Source: Mycobacterium sp. PO1
GTDB taxonomy: Bacteria > Actinomycetota > Actinomycetes > Mycobacteriales > Mycobacteriaceae
Assembly (NCBI RefSeq): GCF_017312405.1
Contig: NZ_BLTG01000006.1
Location: 1 to 52,236 of the forward strand
Length of the DNA stretch: 52,236 bases
Reading direction: 5' to 3'
The position numbers and the translations under genes are program-made. The notes under the pieces are model-generated. The model saw only the letters and a program-made list of their open reading frames with translations, had not been told where the DNA came from and did no database searches. This document shows, one piece after another, positions 8,832 through 21,419 of this stretch; the first letter of the stretch is position 1; every line of letters begins with the position of its first letter.

Positions 8832-11749
8832 TGGGAGTCAGCCGGCTGCCCGACGGCCGGGTGCCCGTCGTCCTCAGCGCCCACGACGAGAACCTGATCG
8901 CCACCGACGCGCGCGCCGTTCTCGACTACCTCGACCGGACACCGTGCGGGGTCGCCCAGGTCGCCGCGCAGCTGACCGCCACCCGCCGAGTCCGGCGGCA
9001 CCGCGCGGTACTGCGTGCTGCCGACCGGGCCGAGCTGACCGACGGACTGCGCGCGCTGGCCGACGGATACGAGCACCCGTTGATCGCGCGCTCGTCCCGG
9101 CGGGAACGCGCCCGGGCGGCGTTCGTGTTCGCCGGGCAGGGTGGCCAATGGCCGTCCATGGGCGCTGACGCCTACGACCACCTGCCGGCCTACCGCGCCG
9201 AAGCCGATCGGCTCGACGTCGTCCTGCAACGGGGTGGAATGCCTTCGGCCCTGCCGTTTCTGACCACACCGGCCGAGACCGCGACGGTGTCGCAGCAGGA
9301 ACTGCACAGCGCCCAGTTCGTTCACGCCGTCGCGCTGGCCGCGGTGTGGCGCTCCGTCGGTCTCGTGCCCGACCTCACGGTCGGGCACAGTCTCGGCGAG
9401 GTCGCCGCTGCCTACATTGCGGGCGCGATCACCCTGGGCGACGCGGTGGCAGTGCTGGCCGCGCGGGCCCGCGCGATCGCCGCCATACCCGGGCGACACG
9501 GCGTCGCGGTGCTGGGTGTCGACCCCGCCGACGTCGACGGATTGATCGCGGCCACCCCTGGCTGGCTGGAACTTTCGGCCGTCAACGCGTCCCGTTCGGT
9601 CGCGGTGGCGGGGGAGAGCAGCGCGATCGCGGCCATCGCCGCCGCTGTCGCGGGTCGCGGGCTGTTCGCCCGCGAGCTGGCGATGAGCTTCCCGGCCCAC
9701 ACCAGCGCGATGGACGGTCAACGCGACGCACTGATGCGCGCGCTGGCCGGCTCGGCGTTCACCGAGTCGCCGGTGCAGTTCGTCGGATCGGCCACCGGAA
9801 CCGTCGTCACCACCGGCACCGACTTCGCGGACTACTGGTATGCCAACCTGCGCAACACCATTCGCTTCGATCGCGCAGCTCAGGCAGCCATCGCGCACGG
9901 CGCAGGGTCGTTTGTGGAGATGTCCGCGCACCCGGCGCTGTTGTTCGCGATCGAGGACGCACTCGAGCAGTCCCGGAGTTCCGACGCGGTGCTGGTGGGC
10001 TCGGGCCGCCGCGGCGAGCCGGTCACCGAGCAGCTGTCCGCCGGCATCGTCGCGGCTGCCGTCGCCGACCCCGCCTACCGGTGGGCCGACCTGCTCGCCG
10101 CGGCGCCGGAATCGTTGCGCGGCTTTCCTGGGGCGCCCATGCGCGCCGACCATCTCTGGGCCACGGCCGCCCCGCTCGAACCTGTCGCGCAGCTCACCGT
10201 CACCAGCGAGACATGGCAGCCCCGGCCGGACACCCGCCCGGGTGAGGCCACCGCGTCGGTGACCGTCCTGGACCTCGACGTGTCGTCCCCGCAGGCGCGG
10301 ATCCTGCGGGCGACCCTCACCGAGCACCCGGGCGCGGGTCTCACCGGCCCGTCGGAGGCCGACATCCTGGTCGTGGTGGCGCCCACCTGGACGGGTCACG
10401 ACCCGATTGCGGCGCTTGCCGACCGCATCGACTCCGGGCTGCTCAGCTACGCCGACCAGATCGGACCCCGGTGCCGGGCCGTGTGGCTGGTCACGACAGC
10501 GGCGGAGACGGTGACGGCGGCCGACCTGCCGGCCGAACCTGCCCAGGCGGCGCTGGCCGCGATGCATCGCAGCATCGGGTTCGAGCATCCCGATCAGGCC
10601 TTCCATCATCTCGACCTCCCCGATGCCGCTTCGGCCGCCGATCCGGCTGTGGCCGAGGCGATCCTGACCGGGTCGGGGGAGATCGCGCTGCGCGGCGAAC
10701 CGGCGCGGTGGTATCGACGGGCCCTGGGCGAGGACATCTCAGCTGCCCGATCATGGGAGCTGACCGACGCCCTGCTCGATCATGTGGTCATCACCGGCGG
10801 TTCCGGCGCGATCGGCTTGAGTTACGCCAGGTACCTGGCCGCGCGCGGCGCCGCTCGCATCACGTTGCTGAGCCGCCACGGTCTCGAGGCGGCCGTCGTC
10901 GCGGAACTGTCCGCACACGGATCCCACATCGACGCACCACCGTGCGACATCACCGACACGGCGCAACTCGCTGCCGTGGCCGACGCGTGCGCCGGCACCG
11001 GGGCGACGCTGGTGATCCACGCCGCGGGCAGCGCATCCTTCGCGCCGCGGGCCCAGGTCACCGGCGCCGCGCTGGCCGACATGACCGCGGCGAAGGTCAC
11101 CGGTCTGGAGCGATTCGTCCGCGCCTGGCCGATACGTCGCGGTGCACCGATGCTGTTGTGTTCCTCGGTGATCGGCGTCTGGGGTGGTCAAGGAACCGCC
11201 GGTTACGCGGCGGCCAACCGCCTGCTGGACGCGATGGCGTCGCGGCTGAGAGCCGACGGACACCACTGTGTCTCGGTGCGGTGGGGACTGTGGGAGGGTG
11301 CCGGCGTCATCGACGCCGCCGAAACCGCCCGAGTCGAACGCGCCGGGTTGAAGCCGATGGACCCCGAGCGGGCGGTCGAGGCCAGCCTCGCGGAGTATCC
11401 GCGTGATCCGCTGATCCTGCGGGCCGACCGCGAGCGGCTCCGAATCCTGTTCGGCGCCGACACCGAGATCCGAGGCGAGCTCGCCGCGCCATCGACCTCC
11501 GACAACTCGGTGATGGCCGCCCCGGCGGCGGTGCGCAGCCAACTGGCCCTCGTCCTCGACGTCGACGCGACATCGCTGGACCTCGACGCCACGCTGTTCG
11601 ACCTGGGCGTGGACTCACTGCTGGCGCTGGACCTGCGCAAGCGCCTGAAAAAGCTGACCGGACACACCGTTCCGTTGGCCACCCTGCTCGGTGGCATCAC
11701 CGGCACCGACCTGATCGCTGCGATCGAAGGAAGTGAACCCCTCGCGTGA
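8831..11749 (+). CDS. mbtD: Polyketide synthase MbtD (AT-KR-ACP)
   Basis: A 972-residue PKS partner of MbtC. Domains: acyltransferase (about 95-400; Ser187 in GHSLGE), ketoreductase (about 660-850; nucleotide loop TGGSGAIG; Ser and Tyr region [20 protein letters not shown]) and acyl carrier (phosphopantetheine Ser in LGVDSLLAL near the C-terminus). It should load the extender unit, and reduce the keto product made with MbtC to a hydroxyacyl group. The start is taken at the ATG at 8831, which overlaps the mbtC stop (TGATG); the frame stays open upstream but only inside mbtC. The AT motif before the active His reads FPAH rather than HAFH or YASH, so the extender cannot be told from it. Confidence 0.94.
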   Translation: MGVSRLPDGRVPVVLSAHDENLIATDARAVLDYLDRTPCGVAQVAAQLTATRRVRRHRAVLRAADRAELTDGLRALADGYEHPLIARSSRRERARAAFVFAGQGGQWPSMGADAYDHLPAYRAEADRLDVVLQRGGMPSALPFLTTPAETATVSQQELHSAQFVHAVALAAVWRSVGLVPDLTVGHSLGEVAAAYIAGAITLGDAVAVLAARARAIAAIPGRHGVAVLGVDPADVDGLIAATPGWLELSAVNASRSVAVAGESSAIAAIAAAVAGRGLFARELAMSFPAHTSAMDGQRDALMRALAGSAFTESPVQFVGSATGTVVTTGTDFADYWYANLRNTIRFDRAAQAAIAHGAGSFVEMSAHPALLFAIEDALEQSRSSDAVLVGSGRRGEPVTEQLSAGIVAAAVADPAYRWADLLAAAPESLRGFPGAPMRADHLWATAAPLEPVAQLTVTSETWQPRPDTRPGEATASVTVLDLDVSSPQARILRATLTEHPGAGLTGPSEADILVVVAPTWTGHDPIAALADRIDSGLLSYADQIGPRCRAVWLVTTAAETVTAADLPAEPAQAALAAMHRSIGFEHPDQAFHHLDLPDAASAADPAVAEAILTGSGEIALRGEPARWYRRALGEDISAARSWELTDALLDHVVITGGSGAIGLSYARYLAARGAARITLLSRHGLEAAVVAELSAHGSHIDAPPCDITDTAQLAAVADACAGTGATLVIHAAGSASFAPRAQVTGAALADMTAAKVTGLERFVRAWPIRRGAPMLLCSSVIGVWGGQGTAGYAAANRLLDAMASRLRADGHHCVSVRWGLWEGAGVIDAAETARVERAGLKPMDPERAVEASLAEYPRDPLILRADRERLRILFGADTEIRGELAAPSTSDNSVMAAPAAVRSQLALVLDVDATSLDLDATLFDLGVDSLLALDLRKRLKKLTGHTVPLATLLGGITGTDLIAAIEGSEPLA

Positions 11750-14700
11750 CTGACATCGACACCCGAGCCCAGCTCACCGAGCGGCGGTTGGAGCTGTTGC
11801 GCCGCAGGCTCGACGAGCGCGGCCTCACCGCCACACCGGCGCCCGTCGACGACGCGCCGGCCATGTCCGAAGGCCAGCTGCGGATGTGGTTCGTGCACGC
11901 CGCCGATCCCAGCCGTGCCCTGTTGAATGTGTGCCTGTCCTATCGCATCACCGGTGCGGTCGACACCGATCGGCTGCACGAGGCCGTCGACGCGGTCGCG
12001 GTCCGGCACCCGGTGTTGCGCACCACGTACCGCACCGCGAGCGCCGACGATGGTTCGACCGGCCTGCCGGTGCCGACCGTGCACCCGGATCTGCGGCCCG
12101 GCTGGGCGGAACACGACCTGTCCGAACTGTCCGAGCGGGCCCGCCGGCTACGGCTCGAAGTGCTGGCCCAGCGTGAATTCAGCGCACCGTTCGACCTGAA
12201 CGCGGAATCACCGCTTCGGATCAGCGTGATTCGCATCAGCGCCACGGAGCTCGTCCTGCTGCTGGTCGCCCACCACATCGCCTGGGACGACGGTTCCTGG
12301 GAGGTGTTCTTCGCCGACCTCACGCGCGCCTATCAGGGTGACCCGCTCGCACCGGGCCGGGCCTGGGCGCCGCCCCCGGTGAACGACGACGCCGACGTGG
12401 CGTACTGGCGCGCGGTGATGGCCGACCCGCCCGAGCCCCTCGAGCTGCCGGGGCCTACCGGTTCGGCGGTGCCCACCAGTTGGCGCTCCCGACGCACCAC
12501 GCGGCACCTCGGTGCCGACGTCGCGGCGCGGGTCAGCGCGATGGCCGCCGATGCCGGCGCCACGCCCTACACGGTGCTGCTCGCCGTGTTCGGCACCCTG
12601 GTGCACCGCTACAGCCACGTCGACGACTTCCTGGTCGCGACCCCGGTGCTCAACCGGACCGCCGACGCCGAGGACATCATCGGATATTTCGGCAACACCG
12701 TGGCTCTGCGCCTGCGACCGCAGGCGGCGATGACCTTCACCGAACTGCTGGACCAGAGCAGGGACACCGTCATCGGGGCGTTCGCCCACCAGCGGGTCGG
12801 GCTGGAACGCATGGTTCGCGAGCTCAACCCCGACCGGCGGCACGGCGCCGAGCGGATGACGCGGGTCAGCTTCGGATTCCGCGGCCCCGACCGGTACGGT
12901 TTCACCCCACCCGGGGTGAGTTGCGAACGCGCCGACCTGCGGGCCCATCTGACCCACCTGCCACTGGGCATCATGGTCGAGTTCAGCGCCGACGAGATCG
13001 TGGTCGAACTCGAGTATCTTGTCGAGATCATCGAGCCGCAACTTGCCGAGCAGCTCATCGACCACTATCTGGTGCTGCTCGACAGCGCGCTCGCGCGACC
13101 GGACAGCTCGCTGCGCGAGCTGGATCTGATGAGTGACGCGGACCGGGAATGGTTGCGCGAGATGACCCATGGTCCGGCCTTCGACACCTCGCCGGCCACG
13201 ATCGTCGACCTCGTCGAAGCCCAGGTGGCGCGCACCCCGGAGGCCACCGCCGTCGTCTACGAGGGCCGCCATTACAGCTATCGTGAGCTCAACGAGCACG
13301 CCAATCAGGTCGCGCACTGGCTCATCTCGCACGAGATCGGTACCGAAGACCGCGTCGCGGTCCTGCTGGACAAGTCGCCGGAGCTGGTCGTCACCGCACT
13401 GGGTGTGCTCAAGGCCGGCGCGGTGTACCTGCCGATCGACCCGACCTACCCCCAGGATCGGCTGGACTTCATCCTGGGTGACTGCGACGCGAAGCTGGCG
13501 GTGCGCGAGCCGGTCACAGGGATCGAGGATCTGCCCACCCACAACCCGACCGACGCCGACCGGGTGCGCCCGCTGTGCCCGGCCAACACCGCCTACCTGA
13601 TCTACACCTCCGGCTCCACCGGTCTGCCCAAGGGGGTGCCGGTCCCGCACCGGCCCGTCGCTGAGTACTTCGTCTGGTTCAAACACGACTACCAGGTCGA
13701 CGCCGCAGACCGGTTGCTGCAGGTGGCCTCACCGAGCTTCGACGTGTCGATCGCCGAGGTGTTCGGCACCCTGGCGTGCGGCGCCCGGCTGGTGATCCAC
13801 CGCCCCGACGGGTTGCGCGACATCGGCTACCTGACCGACCTGTTGCGCGACAAGGGCATCACGGCCATGCATTTCGTGCCGTCGCTGCTCGGGCTTTTCC
13901 TGTCGCTGCCCGGCGTGAACCAGTGGCGCACGCTGCAACGGGTGCCGATCGGCGGTGAGGCCCTGCCCGGGGAGGTCGCCGACAAATTCCACGCCACGTT
14001 CGACGCACTGTTGCACAACTTCTACGGCCCCACCGAAACCGTCATCAACGCCACCCGGTACAAGGTCGAGGGCCGGCAGGGCACCCGGATCGTGCCGATC
14101 GGCAAGCCCAAGATCAACACGGCAATCCACCTTCTCGACGATGCGCTGCGCCCGGTTCCGCCCGGATCGATCGGCGAAATATACATCGGCGGAACCCATC
14201 TCGCCCACGGTTACCACCGCCGCCCGGGGCTGACCGCCGAACGCTTCGTCGCCGACCCGTTCATCCCCGGGGCCAGGCTGTACCGGACCGGCGACCTCGC
14301 GCGGCGCAACGCCGACGGTGACGTCGAGTTCGTCGGCCGTGCCGACGAACAGGTCAAGATCCGAGGTTTCCGGATCGAGTTGGGCGATGTCGCGGCGGCG
14401 ATCACCGTGGACCCCAGCGTCGGCCAGGCCGTCGTCGTGGTCAGTGACCTGCCCGGCCTGGGCAAGAGCCTGGTCGGCTACCTGACCCCGGCCGACGGCT
14501 CAGCTGTCGACGTCGACCGGATCCGAGCCCGGGTGGCCGCAGCGCTGCCGGAGTACATGACTCCCGCCGCCTACGTGGTGGTCGACGAGATCCCGATCAC
14601 CGCGCACGGCAAGATCGACCGCGCCGGGCTGCCGGAACCGGAGATCCTGGCCGCCAGCGAGTTCCGCGAGCCCGCCGACGGCACCGAGACGCAGGTCGCG

Positions 14701-16926
14701 CAGCTCTTCGCCGAACTGCTCGGCCACGACCGGGTGGGCGCCGACGACTCGTTCTTCGACCTGGGTGGGCACTCACTGCTGGCCACCAAGCTGGTCGCCG
14801 AGGTCCGCGCCCGGTGCGGGGCCGACGTCGGTGTGCGTGACATCTTCGAGCTCGACACCGTGGCACGGCTCGCCGAACACATCGACTTTCTCGCCGCGGA
14901 CGATCGCGGCGCCCGACCACGGCTGGTGGCGCAGCCTCAGGACGGTCCGGCGCCGCTGTCGTCGTCGCAGTTGCGGTCGTGGTTCGGCTACCGCATCGAA
15001 GGCGCCAACCCCGTCAACAACATCCCGTTCGCCGCAAGGCTGTCGGGCCCGTGCGACGTCGACGCACTCGTGGCGGCTCTTCACGATGTCGTCGAGCGGC
15101 ACGCGATCCTACGCACGACCTACCGGGAGATCGACGGCACGCCCTATCAAGTCGTCAACGACATGACACCGCACTTCGTGGTGCGGCGGGCCCGCGGTGA
15201 CGGCGAGGACTGGCTGCGTGGCGAGCTGGCCCGCGAACAGCGCTACGCCTTCGACCTGGAACAGGACTGGCCGATCCGCGCGGCGGTGCTCGGCGTCGAG
15301 GCTGAGCGTGGCCCGGAACTGGTGGTGTCACTGGTGATCCACCACATCGCCGGTGACCACTGGTCCGGCGGCGTGCTGTTCACCGACCTGGTGACCGCCT
15401 ACCGTGGCAGAAGCGCTGGACGCCAGCCGGATTGGGCGCCGCTGCCGGTCCAGTACACCGACTACGGTGCCTGGCAGGCGCAGCTGCTCAGCGACGAGGC
15501 AGGTATCGTCGCCCCGCAACGCGAATACTGGGCCGGCCAGTTGGCCGACGCCCCCATCGAATCCGGCCTGCCGCTGGACCATCCACGGCCCCGGTTGCCC
15601 AGCGGCACCGGTGACGCGGTCGAGTTCACCATCACGGCATCGACCAGGGCCGCGCTGGCGCAGCTGTGCCGCGACCTCGGCATCACCGAGTTCATGGCGC
15701 TGCAGGCGGCGGTCGCCGTGGTGCTGGCCAAAGCCGGTGGCGGTTCGGACATCCCGATGGGAACACCGGTGGCGGGACGGTCGGAGGCCGAGCTGGCAGA
15801 ACTGGTCGGCTTCTTCGTCAACTTCGTCGTGCTGCGTAACGATCTGCGCGGCAACCCCACGTTGCGCGAGATCCTGGTGCGGGCCCGCGAGACAGCCCTG
15901 TCGGCGTACTCGAACGCCGACGTGCCGTTCGAGCAGGTGGTCGAGGTCGTCAATCCGCCGCGCTCGCTGGCACGCAACCCGCTGTTCCAAGTGGTCGTGC
16001 ATGTGCGCGAACAACTTCCCCAGCAGCAGATGATCGACGACCGGACGTCGTTCACGGCGCTGGAACCCAGCTTCGACATGGCCCAGGCCGACCTGTCGCT
16101 GAACTTCTTCGCCGCCGACACACACGCCGACACAGGGGCCGGGTACCGCGGCCACGTCATCTACCGGCCCGAACTGTACGACCGCGCCACCATCGAACGC
16201 CTCGCCGGCTGGCTGGACCGCATCGTCACCGCGTTCGCCGAGCATCCTGACCGCCGGCTCGGCGACGTCGAGATCATCACCGCCGAAGAGAAGCAGCGGA
16301 TCGTGACCGACTGGGCCGCCGGCGCGAACCGGGTGTACGTGCTCGATGACGCACTGGCACCCGTCCCGGTCGGCGTACTCGGTGACGTCTATCTCGGCGG
16401 CACCGAGTTCACGGGCGACAAGCTGGTCGCCGACCCGTTCAGCTCGCGCGACGGAGCGCGGTTGTACCGCACCGGGGACCGGGGCCGGTGGGACGACGAC
16501 GGCCGTCTTCACCTCGTCGCGGCGACCGTGCCCGGCGACGCCGACGTGGTGACGAGCGCGCCGGCGACCGAATGGGAGGAGCCCCGCACCGCGACCGAGC
16601 ACGCCCTGGCCGCGTTGCTGACCGAACTGCTCGGCGCCGAGGACGTCGGCCGTCACGACGACTTCTTCGGTCTCGGCGGAGACAGTGTGCTGGCCGTGCA
16701 GCTGGCCGCCCGAGCCCGCGACGCGGGTCTGGACCTGACCGCCCGCATGGTCTTCGAGCATCCCGCGCTGGCCGAGCTGGCCGCCGCGCTGGACTCGGGC
16801 CCGGTCGCCGACCCCCAACCCGACGACGTACACCACGAACCGATGTCGGCCTCGGGCCTGTCGGAGCGGGAACTGGCCGCGCTGACGGCGTCGTGGAGCG
16901 GTGGGGGACCGGAGGCGCCGCGATGA
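11746..16926 (+). CDS. mbtE: Mycobactin NRPS MbtE (C-A-T-C-partial A-T)
   Basis: A 1726-residue NRPS that adds the first (acylated, N-hydroxylated) lysine. Domains: condensation (about 40-450; HH at 176-177 in [10 protein letters not shown]), full adenylation (about 470-960; A3 loop [11 protein letters not shown]), carrier (Ser1010, GGHSLLATK), second condensation (about 1050-1500; HHIAGDHWS from H1199), a short adenylation remnant (about 1528-1592, resembling only the A-domain C-terminal end, with YRTGDRGRW), and a second carrier (Ser1647, GGDSVLAVQ). The remnant has no A3 loop and cannot bind ATP. Both condensation motifs differ from HHxxxDG after the Asp (D and H). GTG start overlaps the mbtD stop (GTGA); the end overlaps mbtF (ATGA). 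Confidence 0.94.
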   Translation: MTDIDTRAQLTERRLELLRRRLDERGLTATPAPVDDAPAMSEGQLRMWFVHAADPSRALLNVCLSYRITGAVDTDRLHEAVDAVAVRHPVLRTTYRTASADDGSTGLPVPTVHPDLRPGWAEHDLSELSERARRLRLEVLAQREFSAPFDLNAESPLRISVIRISATELVLLLVAHHIAWDDGSWEVFFADLTRAYQGDPLAPGRAWAPPPVNDDADVAYWRAVMADPPEPLELPGPTGSAVPTSWRSRRTTRHLGADVAARVSAMAADAGATPYTVLLAVFGTLVHRYSHVDDFLVATPVLNRTADAEDIIGYFGNTVALRLRPQAAMTFTELLDQSRDTVIGAFAHQRVGLERMVRELNPDRRHGAERMTRVSFGFRGPDRYGFTPPGVSCERADLRAHLTHLPLGIMVEFSADEIVVELEYLVEIIEPQLAEQLIDHYLVLLDSALARPDSSLRELDLMSDADREWLREMTHGPAFDTSPATIVDLVEAQVARTPEATAVVYEGRHYSYRELNEHANQVAHWLISHEIGTEDRVAVLLDKSPELVVTALGVLKAGAVYLPIDPTYPQDRLDFILGDCDAKLAVREPVTGIEDLPTHNPTDADRVRPLCPANTAYLIYTSGSTGLPKGVPVPHRPVAEYFVWFKHDYQVDAADRLLQVASPSFDVSIAEVFGTLACGARLVIHRPDGLRDIGYLTDLLRDKGITAMHFVPSLLGLFLSLPGVNQWRTLQRVPIGGEALPGEVADKFHATFDALLHNFYGPTETVINATRYKVEGRQGTRIVPIGKPKINTAIHLLDDALRPVPPGSIGEIYIGGTHLAHGYHRRPGLTAERFVADPFIPGARLYRTGDLARRNADGDVEFVGRADEQVKIRGFRIELGDVAAAITVDPSVGQAVVVVSDLPGLGKSLVGYLTPADGSAVDVDRIRARVAAALPEYMTPAAYVVVDEIPITAHGKIDRAGLPEPEILAASEFREPADGTETQVAQLFAELLGHDRVGADDSFFDLGGHSLLATKLVAEVRARCGADVGVRDIFELDTVARLAEHIDFLAADDRGARPRLVAQPQDGPAPLSSSQLRSWFGYRIEGANPVNNIPFAARLSGPCDVDALVAALHDVVERHAILRTTYREIDGTPYQVVNDMTPHFVVRRARGDGEDWLRGELAREQRYAFDLEQDWPIRAAVLGVEAERGPELVVSLVIHHIAGDHWSGGVLFTDLVTAYRGRSAGRQPDWAPLPVQYTDYGAWQAQLLSDEAGIVAPQREYWAGQLADAPIESGLPLDHPRPRLPSGTGDAVEFTITASTRAALAQLCRDLGITEFMALQAAVAVVLAKAGGGSDIPMGTPVAGRSEAELAELVGFFVNFVVLRNDLRGNPTLREILVRARETALSAYSNADVPFEQVVEVVNPPRSLARNPLFQVVVHVREQLPQQQMIDDRTSFTALEPSFDMAQADLSLNFFAADTHADTGAGYRGHVIYRPELYDRATIERLAGWLDRIVTAFAEHPDRRLGDVEIITAEEKQRIVTDWAAGANRVYVLDDALAPVPVGVLGDVYLGGTEFTGDKLVADPFSSRDGARLYRTGDRGRWDDDGRLHLVAATVPGDADVVTSAPATEWEEPRTATEHALAALLTELLGAEDVGRHDDFFGLGGDSVLAVQLAARARDAGLDLTARMVFEHPALAELAAALDSGPVADPQPDDVHHEPMSASGLSERELAALTASWSGGGPEAPR

Positions 16927-19900
16927 CCCAGACCGACGCACGCCCGAGCGCACCGGCCATCGAAGATGTGCTGGCCCTGAGCCCGCTGCAGCAGGGGCTG
17001 TTCTCGATGGCCACGCTCACCGAGGGCGGGGCGGCGCGCACCGATCCCTACGTCATCGCGATGGCCGTCGACGCGACCGGCGACCTGCAGGTGGAACTGC
17101 TGCGCGGCTGCGCTGAACAGCTGTTGACGCGGCATGCGAACCTGCGCGCCAGCTTCGTCCAGGGGGACCTCAGCCGAGCCGTGCAGATCATCCCGAGCCG
17201 TGCCGAGCTGCCGTGGCGGCAGGTCCGCGTCGACTCCGACGAGGAGGCGGCGGCCGTCGAAACCGCCGAGCGCAGTGCGCCGTTCGAGCTGACCCACGGA
17301 CCGGTGATCCGGTTCCTGCTGATCGAGACACCTCAGCGGTGGCGGCTGGTCGTCACCGCACACCACATCCTCATCGACGGCTGGTCGCTGCCGCTGTTCA
17401 TGGGGGAGCTGCTGACGCTGTACCGGGCCGGTGGTGACCCCGCCGCGCTGCCCGACCCGCCGCGGCCCTACCGCGACTACATCGGCTGGCTGGCCGCCCG
17501 CGACCAGGTGGCCGGCCGGCGACTGTGGCGCCGCCACCTCGACAGGATCGACGCTCCGACCCTGCTCACCCCGGCGCTGACGTCGTCCGCCCCGGCGCCC
17601 GGGCGGCCCCGGCTCACCGAGGTGAAACTCGACGCCGAGTCCACCCGCCAGCTGACCGAAGGCGCGCGCAGCCGCGGTGTCACCGTCAACACCCTGATCC
17701 AGCTCGCCTGGGCCAGCGTGCTTTCCGTGCTCACCGACCGCACCGACGTCACCTTCGGGGTGACGGTATCGGGGCGGCCGGGCGAGCTGGCCGGCGTCGA
17801 GCGGATGGTCGGATTGTTCGTCAACACCGTTCCGCTGCGGGTACGCCTGGATCCCGCCGGCCGCACGGGCACCCAATGTCTGGCGCTGCAGCGCGAAGCC
17901 GCCGGGCTGCGTGACCACAGCTACCTCAGCCACGCGGACCTGCGGGCGATGGCCGGTATCGGAGAGCTGTTCGACACGCTGCTCGTCTACGAGAACTTCC
18001 CGCCCGGAGGCCTGGTCGGCGCCAGCGAATTCGCGGCCAACGACGCCACATTCGTGCCGTCGGCGCTGGAGAGTCTGTCGCATTTTCCGGTCACGCTCGC
18101 CGCACATCTGGCCGGCGAGCAGCTCACCGTGTTCGTCGAGGTGCTCGACGGGGCGCTGGGTCAGCTGCAGCCCGAAACGATGGGCAGGCGGGTGCTGCAC
18201 ATCGCGCAGCGCCTGATCAGCTGTTGGGACCGGCCGTTGCGCGACGTCGGCATCCTGCTCCCCGGCGAGGATCCGGTGCCGTCAGCCGCCGGTGAGGCAG
18301 TCGGCGGAGGTGGGGTGCACACGCGGTTCACCCAGGTCGCCGCCGCGCGCCTCGGGTCGGTGGCGCTGACCTGGGACGCCGGACGGATGACATATCGCCA
18401 GCTCGACGAGGCCGCTGACCGGGTGGCCTCGGCGTTGCTCGCCCACGGGGTCGGTGACGAAGACGCCGTGGCGATCACACTGCCCCGCGGCCCCGACTAC
18501 GTCGTGGCGATGTTGGGCGTGTTGAAGGCGGGTGCGGTCATCGTGCCGCTGGATCCCGCGATGCCCGCCGATCGGGTCGCCGACATCCTGGATCAGGCCG
18601 CGGCGCGCGTCGTCGTCGACGACGCGTTCATCGCCGCGCTGCCCGCCGAACCGGCGGCGGACTACCGGCCCGCCGAGGTGACGGGGGCGCAGGCCGCCTA
18701 CGTGGTGTTCACCTCGGGGACCACCGGCAGGCCCAAAGGGGTCATCGGGACGCACGGCGCTCTGCTCGCCTACACCGGCGATCACGCCGAGCACGTCCTG
18801 CGTCCGGCGCGGGCACGGCTCGGACGGCCGCTGCGGGTGGCCCACGCGTGGTCGTTCACCTTCGACGCCGCCTGGCAACCGTTGGCCGCACTGCTCGACG
18901 GCCACACGGTGCACATCGTCGGCGACGAATGTCAGCGCGACGCAGAGGCGTTGGTCTTCACGATCGGTCGGTTCGGCATCGACATGCTCGACACCACACC
19001 GTCGATGTTCGCCCAGTTGCGCGACGTCGGTCTGCTCAGCACCGTGCCGCTGGCCGTGCTCGCCCTCGGCGGGGAGGCCGTCGGCGCGACGACGTGGCGG
19101 TTGATCGGGGAGGAGTGCGCCCGCACCGGCATGACGGCGTTCAACTGTTACGGACCTACCGAGACGACCGTGGAGTCGGTGGTCGCCGCCTTCGATGCGC
19201 ACGCCGAGCCGTCGATCGGCTTCCCCACCGCGACCGTCGGTGCGCGGGTTCTGGACGCCTGGCTGCGGCCGGTCCCGGCCGGGGTGGCCGGCGAGCTGTA
19301 CCTGACCGGCGACCAGGTGACCCGCGGCTACCTCGGGCGCGGCGCCGAGACCTCGGCCCGGTTCGTCGCCGACCCCTTCGGGGCGGGCCGGCGGATGTAC
19401 CGCACCGGCGACATCGTGCGGCGTGGCCCCGACGGCGGGTTGCAGTTCCTCGGCCGCGCCGACAGTCAGGTCAAGATCCGCGGCTTCCGGGTGGAGCCCG
19501 ACGAGATCGCCGCCGTACTGGGCACCCATCCGGGTGTCCGCGACGCATACGTGACAGCGACGCGCCGGGGTGCGCAGGCGCGACTGATCGGCTACGTCGT
19601 CTGCGGTGGGCAGGACGTGCCGCTCGACGAGTTGCGGGCGTTGGTGTCGGCGCGGCTGCCCCGGTACATGGTGCCCCAGCAGCTCGTCGTCGTCGACGCA
19701 CTGCCGCTGACCTCGCACGGCAAGATCGACGACGCCGCTCTGGTCGAGATCGCCGGTGCCGGTGCGGGTGCCGAGGTGGCGGGGGTGTCGCCGGCCACCG
19801 CGACGGAATCGGCCCTCGCCGACGTGCTGGCCGCCGTTCTCGGCGCCGACGAGGTGGGAGTCACCGACGACTTCCTGGAGATGGGGTTGGACAGCATCGT

Positions 19901-21419
19901 CGCGTTGACCCTGGTGCAGGAGGCCCGCCGCCGCGGGATCGAGATGCGCGCTCGACTCATGCTGGAGTGCAGCACCATTCGGGAACTGGCGGCCGCCATC
20001 AACAACCCCGACAACTCCGACAGTGTTGGCGGTGAGTCGGCACCGGCACCGCTGGACGACGACCGCTACGGCGAGGTCGACCCCGCCCCGATCATGCGGT
20101 GGATGTTCGAGTACGGCAGCTTTCGTCGGTTCACCCAGAACGTGCTCGTCAGCGTGCCCGACGAACTCACCGAAGAGCAGATGCTGAAAATCCTGCAAGC
20201 CCTGCTGGATCGCCACGACATGCTGCGCTCGACGCTGCAGGACGGACAACGGCTGGTCACCCGCGCCCCGGGAGCGGTTCCGGCCGCCCAGGTGCTCACG
20301 GTCGTCGGCGGCTCAGCGCACGACCACGCCGGCGCAGAGGCCGTCGCGGCGCTGGAGCGCATCGACCCGACTGCCGGGTCGATGCTGCAGGCGGTGTGGT
20401 TCCGCGGGAAGCCGTCGGTGTTGCTGCTGTGTGTGCATCACCTGGCCACCGACGTGGTGTCCTGGTACGTCATCCTCGGTGCGCTCGCCGAAATCGCCGC
20501 CGACGTCACAGCGGGCAGGACACCCGCGCTCGCCGCCGAGTTCACCACCTACCGCCAGTGGACACGAATGCTCGCCGAGCGCAGCCGTTCTGGTGAACTC
20601 GACGAGCAGCTCGGGTACTGGGCCCGTCAGCTTGAAGCGCCGGACCCGCCGCTGGGGGCGCGACGGCCCGATCCGAGCCGAGACACCTGGGCGTCGCACC
20701 GTCTCACCGACGTGGTCACCGACGCCGGCGCCACCGCGGCCATCCTGCACCGTCTCGATCGGGCAGGTGTCGAAGTGCGCGATTTCCTGCTGGCGGCGCT
20801 GACGTTGACCCTGACCTCATGGCGGGTCGAGTGCGGCCGGCCCGCGCACCACGGGGCGCTGATCGCGCTGGAGGGCCACGGCCGAGAGGACGCCGTGGTC
20901 AGTCAGTCCTGTGACACCTCGGCCACCGTCGGATGGTTCACCTCGGTGTATCCGGTGCGGCTGGGCGCCGGGGAGGCGCCGGTGGACATCGGCTCGGCGA
21001 AGGATGCTGCGGTCGCCCGCACGCTCGTGCGCTCGATCACCGACCAGCTCGCGCTGGTACCGAACCGGGGGCTGGACTACGGAGTGTTGCGTTATCTGCG
21101 CGGGGATTTCACGGGTCAGCCCGAACCGCAGGTGGAGTTCAACTACATCGGACGACACGACCTCAGCGGCGAGAAGTCCGGGGCTGATTGGTCGCTGCTC
21201 ACCGACGCCGCGCTCAACGCCCAGTTGCCCGTCTCCGCGGAACCGGACCTCCCGCTGCGCTACACGTTCGACGTCATCTGCGTCGTCGCCGCCGGCCCCG
21301 ACGGACCACAGCTGCGGACCAGTTGGCGCTGGAGTGACCAGCTCAGCAGCGAGGCCGAGGTCGATCGGCTCGGTGAGCTGTGGAGCCAGGCCGTCACGGT
21401 GCTGGGTGATGCACTGTGA
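16923..21419 (+). CDS. mbtF: Mycobactin NRPS MbtF (C-A-T-E-like)
   Basis: A 1498-residue terminal NRPS that adds the second hydroxylysine, released as the cyclic caprolactam of mycobactin. Domains: condensation (HHILIDGWS from H147), adenylation (A3 loop [11 protein letters not shown], about 450-960), carrier (Ser991 in MGLDSIVAL) and an epimerisation/condensation-like C-terminal domain (about 1040-1490; [10 protein letters not shown] from H1172, and [10 protein letters not shown] near the end). There is no thioesterase or reductase, so the last domain may handle lactam-forming release; that is inference. The ATG at 16923 overlaps the mbtE stop. The frame is open further upstream inside mbtE, but homology to condensation domains begins only at [13 protein letters not shown] near residue 14. 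Confidence 0.94.
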   Translation: MTQTDARPSAPAIEDVLALSPLQQGLFSMATLTEGGAARTDPYVIAMAVDATGDLQVELLRGCAEQLLTRHANLRASFVQGDLSRAVQIIPSRAELPWRQVRVDSDEEAAAVETAERSAPFELTHGPVIRFLLIETPQRWRLVVTAHHILIDGWSLPLFMGELLTLYRAGGDPAALPDPPRPYRDYIGWLAARDQVAGRRLWRRHLDRIDAPTLLTPALTSSAPAPGRPRLTEVKLDAESTRQLTEGARSRGVTVNTLIQLAWASVLSVLTDRTDVTFGVTVSGRPGELAGVERMVGLFVNTVPLRVRLDPAGRTGTQCLALQREAAGLRDHSYLSHADLRAMAGIGELFDTLLVYENFPPGGLVGASEFAANDATFVPSALESLSHFPVTLAAHLAGEQLTVFVEVLDGALGQLQPETMGRRVLHIAQRLISCWDRPLRDVGILLPGEDPVPSAAGEAVGGGGVHTRFTQVAAARLGSVALTWDAGRMTYRQLDEAADRVASALLAHGVGDEDAVAITLPRGPDYVVAMLGVLKAGAVIVPLDPAMPADRVADILDQAAARVVVDDAFIAALPAEPAADYRPAEVTGAQAAYVVFTSGTTGRPKGVIGTHGALLAYTGDHAEHVLRPARARLGRPLRVAHAWSFTFDAAWQPLAALLDGHTVHIVGDECQRDAEALVFTIGRFGIDMLDTTPSMFAQLRDVGLLSTVPLAVLALGGEAVGATTWRLIGEECARTGMTAFNCYGPTETTVESVVAAFDAHAEPSIGFPTATVGARVLDAWLRPVPAGVAGELYLTGDQVTRGYLGRGAETSARFVADPFGAGRRMYRTGDIVRRGPDGGLQFLGRADSQVKIRGFRVEPDEIAAVLGTHPGVRDAYVTATRRGAQARLIGYVVCGGQDVPLDELRALVSARLPRYMVPQQLVVVDALPLTSHGKIDDAALVEIAGAGAGAEVAGVSPATATESALADVLAAVLGADEVGVTDDFLEMGLDSIVALTLVQEARRRGIEMRARLMLECSTIRELAAAINNPDNSDSVGGESAPAPLDDDRYGEVDPAPIMRWMFEYGSFRRFTQNVLVSVPDELTEEQMLKILQALLDRHDMLRSTLQDGQRLVTRAPGAVPAAQVLTVVGGSAHDHAGAEAVAALERIDPTAGSMLQAVWFRGKPSVLLLCVHHLATDVVSWYVILGALAEIAADVTAGRTPALAAEFTTYRQWTRMLAERSRSGELDEQLGYWARQLEAPDPPLGARRPDPSRDTWASHRLTDVVTDAGATAAILHRLDRAGVEVRDFLLAALTLTLTSWRVECGRPAHHGALIALEGHGREDAVVSQSCDTSATVGWFTSVYPVRLGAGEAPVDIGSAKDAAVARTLVRSITDQLALVPNRGLDYGVLRYLRGDFTGQPEPQVEFNYIGRHDLSGEKSGADWSLLTDAALNAQLPVSAEPDLPLRYTFDVICVVAAGPDGPQLRTSWRWSDQLSSEAEVDRLGELWSQAVTVLGDAL

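Noticed and set aside
8486..10609. A 707-codon open frame on the minus strand, antisense to mbtC/mbtD.
   Set aside because: No ribosome site or motif; composition mirrors the coding strand. The same holds for the 655-codon frame at 18282-20249 inside mbtF.
12208..13686. A long minus-strand frame antisense to mbtE.
   Set aside because: Same shadow pattern; mbtE domains on the other strand are complete through this stretch.
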